NCBI GenBank assembly: GCA_018340375.1
Contig: JAFFJZ010000030.1
Span: forward strand, 124,001-188,000
Direction of reading: 5' to 3'
Length of the DNA: 64,000 nt
DNA from: Gonatopus flavifemur
Taxonomy: Eukaryota; Arthropoda; Insecta; Hymenoptera; Dryinidae
Positions 26,901 to 38,300 of this stretch are shown one piece after another. The number at the start of each line of letters is the position of its first letter. The stretch's first letter is position 1. The position numbers and the translations under genes were made by a program. The notes below the pieces were generated by a model. The model saw nothing but the letters and a program-made list of their open reading frames with translations. It ran no database searches and had not been told where the DNA came from.

Positions 26901-29900
26901 GTGCTTTTTATATATTACAGTAATACACTTCCAATAAATGTTACATTTTCAGTATTAAATGCTATTCAATTGAAAAGTTGCAATCACTACCCAAAAGATA
27001 GTTATAGGTATCCCATCATTTCATTGACCCCACTATTGACTGCTGTTGTTTTTACCACAAAATTTGAGTTGAAATGTCTTCCGCTGACAGTCTTGTGAGA
27101 GGTTAGGTTACAGATGGGTCTGTTTACAACGATTCCTCGTATGGAAGTAATTGCAGTGCTTTCAATTAATATACAAATTGAACGCGAAGAAGAAACATCG
27201 AATTAAGTGAGTTGAAGTGAAATGAAGTGAGTGAAGTAAATTCGTGCAGTGAAATGAGTTCAGTAACGCGAAGTATTGATGTGAGATGTTTTAAAACATT
27301 CCTCAATTTATGGAAATAAATATCCCAGATAGAAAAATGTCTCCATAATGCCATCATAATGGTGACATGCACGCCAAGAAATGTTCGCATCATGGCGCCA
27401 AGGTGTTTCCGCATAAAGCATTGTTATTGGTAGCAAAACGAGGTGATGGCACCATAATTGAAACATAATGTTTACATTCTATGCATCATTACAAGCTGAG
27501 CGGAGTTCATGATAGTATGTTTACGGCACGTTATGTTACAAAACATTCAGAGCATGCTTTTCTACCCAGACAGCACAACGTGCCACTGGAACGTTTATGG
27601 AAGGTTTATAGAACGTAGGAGAGGTTTTCTGAACGTTCAGAAAACGTCCCAGAGACACATTGTGCTGTTAAGGTATTTGGGTAAGAAATTTATTTGATTT
27701 CATTCAACTTCAGTCCATGAACTCAATTATAAATCAGCTTGTATAAAGTTATATGATAAAAAGAAAACATTTATAAATATATTAATAATTTCGCTCGAGT
27801 GAACAATGAACTCCTGCAAAATGCTCACATCAATCAATAAAACGAATTAATATATGCTGAAAACGTTGATACATGTACCATCCTCAGTTATAATACATTA
27901 AATGTTTTTATAATATATCAGACGTTGTAACATTATGACCATAAGTGACGTTTATCTACTATATAATCGTATCGCGTGTTAGCTCAAACTGTTAGGATCG
28001 GTTCTTTAGGTAGGTGATAGGTCAGGTGATAGGTAGGGTGGTTTCGAATCTCTCCAAGGAATGAAAATTTCTCGAATAGAGAAAAGCATAACATCCTAAA
28101 TCCTAACCCATGTTATCCTAAATACTTACCGACAGTGAGTACGCACAGTGGGCCAGAAATCTAGTTGCGTGGCCAAAAACGATTCTTTTTCAAATTGATT
28201 GAAATTAAATATAAACATCATAATTTGTTTCCATATACTTTGACACACTGAATCACAAAATATTGTTACTTTTGGTAGCTTAGGTCCCTCATAAAGGACA
28301 TTTTTATTTCAAATTTATGTTGAAAAATGAATGCATTGTCATTGAGTTTATACATGCTCCGAATTCAATATCATTTCTCTAGACATTGCAGCAGTGCATA
28401 TTTATCTTGTAATTGCATAATTCTAATGATATTTGTAAAGAAATAACATTTTCCATGCTATATTTTTAGTCTAATCATTTCAGTTTGTCTCATTTCGTTA
28501 GGTTTTACTGCACTTCTGTACCTTTGAATTGAACCTTCCCCGAGCTTCCACTTCCAAATGGACAGAATGATATACCAAACTTTTCGTGAAAGAGTTCTCA
28601 ACACTGTGGATATGCCCCTTTTTGCCCGTTTTCATCCAGAAGTCAGAAAAATCGTATTTAATGTGAATGAAAACTCGTTACGTCAATGGGACAAATATTT
28701 GAACAAGTGGTAAAAATTGAAAATTTCATTATAACCGTCTGGATTCTGGTGTACAGAGGTTTTCAGGGTTGCTGATTATGAATCTGAGGTCAGATTTTGC
28801 AAATTCAAGATGGCGGATCCAATATGGCGGAATAAAATTTGAAAATTCATCAAATTTTCTTAACCCCATAAACACCAATTGTTACCGTTTTAATGGACCA
28901 TCAATGGTCCAACGATGCTGATAGCGGCCCTTTAATGGTCCTTTGAAACGCCAGTATTTGTGTGTGTTGGGAAGGTTCTTCGCTAGTGTTGCCGCGAGCC
29001 GCAAAACGAGCCGTAACGAGCTTTAGATTTCAACTGGATTCAAATAGGACTATGAGACGTGAAAATTGTCTGAATACTTGGTTGGATGGTCCTATAGTCT
29101 CATTCAAAAGTTCATATAAACTCGTAGTTCTGTAATTTGAATTTGCAACCGATTTCTACATCCAACAGCATAGGTCCAGCTCGAGTATAGATTGATTTAA
29201 AACTTTTTTCAATAAAGATATATCACAATTTGAACCTTCAAATTCAGTTGAAGGTCTGATAAATTGGATTTTGGGGCAATTTCGTTGACTAAAGAGCAGG
29301 TCACTTTGGATTCAGATAATTTAAAACCTGGAATTCGTTACGGCTTATTTTGCGGCTCGCGGCAACATTACTCTTCGCTTATGATTCTGATGCGTTATAT
29401 GCTATACAAAGATTATCGGAGAAGTTCGGTTAATGGCACTTGGTTTATCACATGAACCTCATCTTTCAGGATAAAGTGAGCATTTCATCAATATTCAGTC
29501 TTTTTCATTTTTGTAAGAGTCGATTCAATTTATAGCAGCTGGTGAATGTGAAAGTTTCGTTTCATGTGCATAAAATGAAATTCACCAAAAGAGAAATTTT
29601 TGAGTTGCTTTCAAATTCACCAAAAAAAGATTCAGTTGTTACATACATATTAAATAAGCTCAATAAAAACGTAAGTGATTTTGATAAAAAAAATATAGAT
29701 TGTCTTAAGCTTGCATTATCAACTATCAAAAGAAAACGGGATATAAAATTTGAGGCTGCAAATAGAATGACTGATAGATTTCTTTTGAAAAATAAAAAAT
29801 GGCTTGATTCTGAATTTGTTTTACCTGATTTTATATTCAGATCCTCAGTAGCAGGTCCTGGTAGAAAATCTCTTGATTACACGGAGAAGTCTGATAGATC

Positions 29901-32900
29901 AAAAAGACGATATGTTTCAGCTATTAGTGCTGCCAATGCTAATGATCCACAAAGACTTCTATCGGCTGCACGTCATGCAGCTAATGTATCTGGACAAAAT
30001 GATGTGAAGGTAATACTAAATGAAATAACAAAAAGTCCCTCTCGTGCTTCTAAGGTGATGAAATTAATGAATATGGCACCGTCTTCAATTATAAAGAAAA
30101 CTCCTTTAGAAGCTCTAGTTTTTCTATTAGATCAATCTTTATCAAAGGAGACATACAATGCTATACGTCAAGAATCTAAGAATTGCGGAGCTGACATATG
30201 GCCAGCTTACAATAACTTAAGAGAAACTAAAAATATTTTGAGACCACCAAAAGATGACATTCTGATAAATGAACATATAGCACAGGTTTCCGTTCAATCA
30301 CTATTGAACCATACAAGTAAACGAATAGTCGAAATGCAAGAAGAAGTTTTACTGAGATTGATGGATACATATGCATTAACAGAATCAGAATTTGTTTTAA
30401 CATGTTCTTGGGGATTCGATGGTAGCAGTGGTCATTCAAGGTATAAGCAACGTTTTAATATTGGTTCAGATAATGTCGGCTCAAATGATGAAAATATTTT
30501 TGCAACCACACTGATTCCTTTACAATTAACATGCCAAAATGGAGAGGTAATTTGGTACAATAATGCTTCACAATCTCCAAGATTTTGTCGTCCTACTAAA
30601 TTAGAATTTATCAAAGAATCAGCGGAAGTGATTCTGTCCCAAAAATTGGAAATTCAAAATCAGATTGATTAATTAAATACCTTGAGTATCGTGATGAGCA
30701 GTGGCCATGAAATAAGAATCCATTTTTCTATGCATTTAACTTTGATTGATGGAAAGGTATTGCAAATCTTAACAAACACCAAATCCTCACAGAGCTGCCC
30801 TATTTGCAAATCTACTCCAAAACAATTTAATATTATAGAGAATATTCTTGGGCAAACAAACACTTTTCTTCCTGATCAGAACTCACTTCAGTATGGTGTT
30901 AGTCCGTTACATGCATGGATTAGATTGTTCGAATGTTGTTTGCACATAGCCTATCGAATGAATATTAAAAAGTGGCAGGTCAGAACTTATGAGCAGAAAA
31001 AGCTGTTTGCAGAACAAAAAGCTCAAATACAAAAATCCTTACATGATAAATTAGGTCTAATAGTCGATAAACCAAAATCAGGTGGTAGTGGTAGTACTAA
31101 CGATGGAAACACGGCGCGTAGAGCATTCCAAAATGCAGATGTTCTCGCTGACTGCTTGAACATTGATTATCAGTTGGTGCATAACTTTAAAATTATTCTC
31201 ATTTCATTTTCTTGCCAACTCCCTGTCAACGTAAAAAAATTCCAAGAGTTCTGTATGGATACAGCGAAATTATATATTTCCCTTTATCCATGGTACCCTA
31301 TGCCATCCACAGTTCATAAGATATTAGTTCATGCTGGAGACATAATGAAATACTGTGTTCTACCAGTAGGTATGTTTGGAGAAGAGGCATCTGAATCTCG
31401 TAATAAAGACTATAAAAGTTTCAGACTCAACCATAGTAGACATTGTAGCAGGGAAGCGAATTTGGAAGATTTGTTTTATCACATAATGGATTCCTCTGAT
31501 CCAATTGTATCCAACATGAGTATCATATCTCGAATTCGCATAAGGAAACGATTGCCATTACCAGTGGAAGTCAGACAGCTACTTTCGATAGATGACAGAG
31601 ATAGTGATGATGATGATAATGATGAGTGCAAAACAGGAGATGTGGAACAGACTGAATTTAATTCTTTCAATGAATTGTTAGATGGGGTAGAATTATCTGA
31701 TGAAGAAATCAGTGATAATGATTGAATAAATATTAATTATAAATGATTGAAAAATGTTAACAAAACCACAAAAAAAACAAAAAAAAAGACAAAAATGAAA
31801 AAAAGACACAAAAAAATACAAAAAATAAGTGATAGAAAAAATACAAAAAGAAGTAAATAAAAAAAATACGAGATGTAAATTCGGACTAGGAGCCTCCTTG
31901 TGGCACATCCTGGGTGCATAACTGCAGCGAATCTTAGCCGTGAATCAAGTTGTATAACTGAATTGTCGTTGCTTCAAAAAAGTAAAGTGTGTGTATTTGG
32001 AAGGTATCTTATAGAATTTTTTCTGTAAGAAAAAGACAACTTTCGACAAAAAATTCATTAATAATTCGTAATTAGCAGCCTAAAAAACTCTAAATAACAT
32101 TGTTCTCGCACACTTCATGAATTTCAATAATTTTGGATATCATATCGATTCCATCATCTTGAATTTCAAATTTTGTACCTAATGTGTAGAATTAACAACC
32201 TTGGCCACCACCAAACACAGGATTTGATTTCAAATCTTCGGAAATCATGTAGGTCTCACCATTTTAAATGAGGAATTTTGACATCGAATTCGAAACCAGC
32301 GATCCCAAAAACCTCTTAGTGACACAGTAAAAAATTTTTCGTCATTGTGTAAAGTGTTAAAATTTGTGTGTCAAATATTCCACATTTGCGAGTGTTGATT
32401 CAACACAATCATTGTGTTGAATCAACACTCTAGAATGTTAAATATTCAACACACAAATTTTAACACTTTACACAATGACGAAAAATTTTTTACTGTGGAA
32501 GAGCCAAAGGGAATTCAATGGATTTGAAAATGAAAATCCGTCGTGTTGGAACCGCTATATGGAATTTTCCAAATCTGAATACAGATTTGAAATCAGTGAC
32601 CTTGAAAACCCCTCAGGAAAAAATTTTCAGGAAATTCGGTGAATTTGAGCATTTAAACTCGCCATATCAAATCCGTCATGTTGAATTCCCGAAATCTGGC
32701 AACAGATCCGTGATCAGCGACCCTGGAAACCCCTGGAAAAGAATTTTCAAGGAATTCGGAGAATTTCAACATTTGAGCCCGCCATATTGGATTCGCCATG
32801 TTGAATTTTCCCAATCTGACTGTAGATTCGGAATCAGCGACCTCAAAAACTCTTATATGCCAGGTTTAGAACAATTCCGACGACATTTTTAATTTTGGCC

Positions 32901-35308
32901 ACTTTTCCAGCTACCTGGCCCACTGTGGTACGGTAAGAAGTTGGGAAAAAATTTTTTTCATGTTCATCAAAAATTTGTGGTAATTTCTACTCCAAATGTG
33001 TAGTAAACACTGTGACAATATCTGGATACATTCAACTCAATTTTTGTGGTATACTTTACCACAATATGAATTGTGAATATTTAGGTTCTATCAACTGGGA
33101 CGATGAATTGCGTAATCTTAATGTTATTGAAGCTGTTGATTTTTTGTATCTTTATCTATATAATGCAGTTGATTCATTCGTACCCAAGTATGTATCAAGG
33201 AATAGTTCTTATCCAAAATGGTTTTCTTCGGAATTAATTAAACTTATTCGTCAAAAGAAAATTGCTCACAATAGGTACAAAGAGTCAAATTGCTTTGAAG
33301 ATTACCTAATCTTTAGTCACTTACGAGCTCAATGTAAAGTTTTGACTCGCCAATGTTACTTGTCTCATCTTCATTACGTTCAAGGGTCCATTCCTACAAA
33401 TGTCAAAAGCTTTTGGAACTTTGTTGATAGTAAGCGAAATCAGAACGGTATACCCCTGGTGATGCATTTAGACGGTACTATTGGCAATACTGGTATTGCT
33501 ATTTCGAACTTGTTTGCATCTTATTTCAGATCAGTTTTTCAAAATTATCCCGTTGTTCCTTGTAATTTACCAGAATCTACTTTCAATGTCAATCTTTCCG
33601 ATTTATCCATCATTATCGGTGAAGTGTTCAATGAAATCTCATCCTTGAAAACTTCTTCCGGTCCTGGTGATGATGGTATTCCTCCTAATTTTCTAAAATC
33701 TTGCAAGTTCGTCATTTCTCGGCCTTTGTGGTTGATCTTCAACAGCTCTTTATCCTCTGGAATATTTCCTTCTCAATGGAAATCCAGCTTAATTACTCCT
33801 ATCTTCAAATCTGGGGACCGTTCTGACGTGAGAAACTATGGACCGATTAGTATCATGAATGTTATGCCGAAAATTTTTGAAGATATAGTTACTGATAAAA
33901 TAACACCACTGTTTTCTGATATTATTTCTGATTTCCAGCATGGCTTCACTTCTGGCAAATCTACCGTAACTAACTTGTCTATTTTTTCTCATGTTGTGTC
34001 CTCTGCGCTTGATCAAAATGCCCAAGTGGATACTATATATACAGACTTCTCAAAGGCTTTTGACAGAGTTGATCATAATATATTGTTAAATAAATTAAGT
34101 AATTTAGGTATTCGAAGCAATTTTTGTCGTGGTTACAGAGTTATATTCTGAATCGTACGCAATCAGTTCGTGTCTCTCAATATATCTCTGATTCATTTTT
34201 TGTATCCTCAGGTGTACCGCAAGGCTCACATCTAGGTCCTTTATTATTTATTATTTTCATTAATGATATCTCTACGATTTTCAAGTACTGCACACATCTT
34301 CTTTTTGCTGATGACCTGAAACTGTTTATGATTATAAGAACTTACAGAGATGCTCAAAATCTGCAATCTGATTTGGATCGGTTACAATCTTGGTGTGTGC
34401 TATCTAATATGTCATTAAATCTCACTAAATGCCATGTGATGAGATTTTATAGAGGTAAAAATGCTATTTATTTTCCTTATAACTTGTCTCATTCTCTGTT
34501 ATCACCTATAAATACTGTTCGTGATCTTGGAGTTTCATTTGACTCTCGTTTTAACTTCTCAGATCATTACAATCACATAGTTGGTACTTCCATGAAATCT
34601 CTCGGATTCATCAAGCGCGTTTGTAAAGATTTTCGTGATCCTGTTGCACTTCGAACACTGTATTGTACTTTAGTTAGACCTCATCTTGAGTATGCGTCTC
34701 AAATTTGGAGTCCTCATCTAATTCGGGATTGTACAGACTTGGAAAGAGTTCAGCATAAGTTTCTGCGTTTTGCTGCCTATCAGATAGGCCGTCCGTTGAG
34801 CGTCACTTGTCATGATTACTCATTGATTATGGCTCTACTTAACTTGCCTCCCTTGGAATCACGTCGTTTGTTCAATGATTTTTCATTTTTGTATAAAATT
34901 GTTAATGGGAAAATTCGCTGCCCTCAACTGCTTGGACTTGTACGTTTTAATGTCCCTTCTCGTTTATTGAGGCGCCCTAAATTGTTCAATCCAATTTCTT
35001 ATAAATCGAGACACGGTTATTCTGATCCGGTAAATCGGATATCTATCCTAGCAAATTCTTACAGTGATGTGCTTGAATTATTTTCATCTCATTCTGATCT
35101 TAGGAATTCTCTTTCTCTTATTTGTCAAATTTAATATCTAATTGTCCTTTTCACCTATAATTATACACGTTAACTGTTGTTGTAATATAAGATGCATGTA
35201 GTCGAGCTTAACATGATGCTTAATGCTTTGATGTATGATATATATAATGTGGTTCAAATAATGTATATTCTATGTACCAAAGGGTCTTTTATACCCGTAT
35301 AAACAAAA

Positions 35309-35339
<31 letters not shown>

Positions 35340-38300
35340 CAAGTGTTACTGGTGATCTGGTTACAAATATATCGTTTTGCTTTATATTATATGTGAAGCT
35401 TGTATTATACGTTACTAAGCTTTGTACCTGTCCCAAATTTTAGTCCAATTTGTGGTAAAAATAATTACTATTGTGGTTGAATGGGCAGATTATTTTTTTC
35501 CGTGTATAGAAATGAAAGTTAAGCATTTCCATTTTCATTACATGTGAAGTCATTTTAGAATTCAATGTCATGAATCGATCAATGTTTTTAAGAGATTTTG
35601 TTGAAAAGACAGCTCAATGATGTTGTACCAAGAAATATTCCCTACAGAGAATGATTGTCGTTTTGTTTTTTAGGCACTCATCGGTATACGTAGTATACCA
35701 GCACGGAGTGCTTATTGCACCCGATATCGTACGCTCTGACCGTATCGTCCAAAATATTTGAGTGATCCAACTGGAATGTGGATAGTTTTTCATTGCATGC
35801 AATACTGATTGATAATCCATGGGGTTGTCCGTATGTCTGTCCGTCTGTTTGTATTTGGGATAACTCTGGACCGAGTGGACCAAATTGGATGAAGTTTATA
35901 GAGGACCTTCTTCGAACCCTTCCCCAAGGACTATGCCTAGAACAAGGACTGTGTTTTATTGCAATCGCACAAGTCCTTCTATTTTTTTAAATTTTTTTCT
36001 GAAAAAACAGGTCATCTCCGAGAAAATTTTCTCCGCTGTATACATATACAGGGTGTCCCAGAATTCGCGGACCGGATTTCACAGGTATATTCTGCAGCAA
36101 AAATGAAATGATTTTCCGTTTGAAAAAAATGTTTTCGACGCTTAGTTTTGAAGATATGAGCATTTTTAGATTTTTTTTCAAATCCAAATCATTCAAAAAC
36201 ACTGTATGCTACATACTTGAGCTTAACACCATTCGCTAAGTTAGAAAACGGCGGATTTGTGGAGAAAAAAATCGAACTATTATATCATTGATAGTGCCGG
36301 AGCTAGAGCGATTTGAAATTTTTTAGCTCTCAGCCAATCAGGATTCAGCAACTTCAATAGATATATGTATAGGGTGATTTTCTTCGCAGTCTTTGAATAT
36401 TCGTTATCTTGGCTTGAATCGATGAATTATTAAGAAACATGGGTCCCAGGGGTTTTCGAGGGTGAGGAATTCGAATCTGATGTCGAAGAACGAATTCAAG
36501 ATGGCGGATCCAAGATGGCGGACGTGAATTCAGACAATTTTGGATTTGTGGACAGATTTATATGAAACATGGGTTCTAGGGGTTTTGGAGGGTGAGGAAT
36601 TCGAATCTGACGTCGAAGAACGAATTCAAGATGGCGGACGCGAATTCAGTCAATTTTGCATTTGTGGGTAGATTTACATGAAACATAGGTCCTAGGGGTT
36701 TTGAAGGGTGAGGAATGTCCTAGGGATTTTTGAGGGTAAGGAATTCGAATCTGACGTCGAAAAACGATCTCAAGATGGCGAATCCAATATGGCACACGTG
36801 AATATAGTCATTCTGGCTCTAATGAACAAAATTCTATTGTTAAATGTAACACGGGTTCTAGGGATTTTCAAGGGTGCTGAATCAGAATTTGGGCTTAAAT
36901 GTTGAAAGAGAATAATAATTCCAATCTTCCCTTGGAAGCTTTACTGCATCCCCCTCGTGAAAATGGAAGCGTAAGAAGGGTATAAAGCGACGTGGAAGAG
37001 GAAACGAAACAGAATCCAAGCGCGGAAAAAGCGGGAATTGAAACATTTTACGCTTTATTAGTTTCAATCTCCGCTTCCAGCGAGCGGAAATTTTCACCAG
37101 GGCCGAAAACATTTCAAGAGCTGGTTGACGTTATGAAGATGACAGTATTTATTTTTCACTTTTACCGTCATTTTATCTCAGAATAGAAGTGATGAATAAA
37201 ATTATGTTTATTGGCTCATACACAAATTTCAACGTACAATTTATACACAAGTCACCCATGTGGAAATGTACACACGGGCCGCTACTGGCGCGGTACTGTT
37301 GCCAGAGTGGCCAGTACTGGCAAATCCAACCTTGCCCTTATGGGGCCAATGGTTTGGACGGTACTGGCAAGGAGTCGGAATGATAACATCATTGTACATA
37401 AGGGCCAGTAAAACATTTACCACCACGTCGGTAGCGATATTTGGTGTGTGCCTACTATGGTGGAACTCTGGCATGGCAACAGAACCAATTGTTCCACCAC
37501 ACCTGGATGAGAAGTGGTAGAGGGTCAAAATAATACATCCTATGTAGGAATTCAGACCCGACCCAGTACTGGCACAGTGCTGGTAATAAGAGATCCCGGA
37601 GTTATATTTCAAGTGAAAAAAAAGAAATACATTGAATTTGAACTTTCAAAACTTTGTGAATCTATTTTTCTCATCACCGTTGTCCGAGAAAAACGCTTTG
37701 GAAGTGGTTTCATGAAAATTCACTGGGCAAGGATTGAACCCGGGACCTACGAGTGAGAAACAGAGTCTCTATCACATCAGCTAATCTCCGAGTTGACAAC
37801 GGACCACTTGAATTCCCATTTATTGCACCAATTCCCTTGAAGTCACGCAATTTACCATAGACTCCGTAGTGAAACAAGATTCTACCAATACTGGTTCATT
37901 GTCCTCTATCGAACGTATTGAATGATCATACCAACTCTGTCTTGATACTGGCGCGACTCCGGCTCACTACAAAAATCAAGTTGCCAAGATCGTGATTTTA
38001 ATGTCAATCGACTACCGATTCCGTAGTCAACCAGAGTCCCACCAATACTGCTACTATGTCGTCTATCGAACATATTGAATCATAATACCAACTCTGGCTC
38101 AATACTGGCGCGACTCCGGCTGACCACAACAGCCGAGTTGCCAAGATCATAATTGCAACATCGATCGACTATCGATTTTGTAGTCAGCCAGAGTCATATC
38201 ATTACTGGCATATTGCCGTCTGTTGTACATATGGAATGATAATACCGACTCTGGCTGAATACTGGCGTGGTACCGTTCCTCGAAATCCTAGGTATTGTCC

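Larger units (their letters stand above)
28144..32927 (+). mobile_element. Transib (RAG1-like) DNA transposon, 4784 bp, with 5-bp duplication
   Basis: Both ends are CACAGTGGGCCAG (13 bp, exactly inverted), and GTACG lies directly outside each (28139-28143 and 32928-32932). A second conserved block, GTGGCCAAAA, follows after 12 non-conserved bases at both ends (28169-28178 on the left). CACAGTG equals the consensus heptamer of vertebrate V(D)J recombination signals, and Transib elements make 5-bp target duplications. One transposase is encoded on the + strand. Long noncoding flanks on both sides of it carry subterminal repeats of about 120 bp in opposite orientation. A 175-bp MITE is inserted at 32323. 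Confidence 0.93.
26777..35504. mobile_element. composite: split TIR element with CACGGAAAAAAAT ends, TA duplication
   Basis: CACGGAAAAAAATTG at 26777 pairs with ATTTTTTTCCGTG ending at 35504; TA flanks both. Scattered matched words (TTTGTGGT and ACCACA-type) occur near both ends. The space between is filled by a Transib element (28144-32927) and a LINE (about 33079-35332). If the ends belong together, this was one element into which two others jumped. They may instead be two separate relics. Confidence 0.45.

Noticed and set aside
30600..30670. Second catalytic Asp of the Transib transposase sought before the stop codon, in the CRPTKLEFIKE region
   Set aside because: No Asp fits there. Spacing to the CPIC zinc motif places it at LIDGKV (codon 30748-30750), matching the RAG1 interval.
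31693..31919. Phe-rich minus-strand frames after the Transib transposase
   Set aside because: Produced by an A-rich run on the + strand; no protein features.
36050..36250. Complete Tc1/mariner element
   Set aside because: Only one terminal repeat was found; neither an inverted partner nor a transposase follows.
37189..37756. Several overlapping open frames on both strands
   Set aside because: They lie in and across the left end of a TIR element with tandem repeats, and the translations share nothing with transposases.
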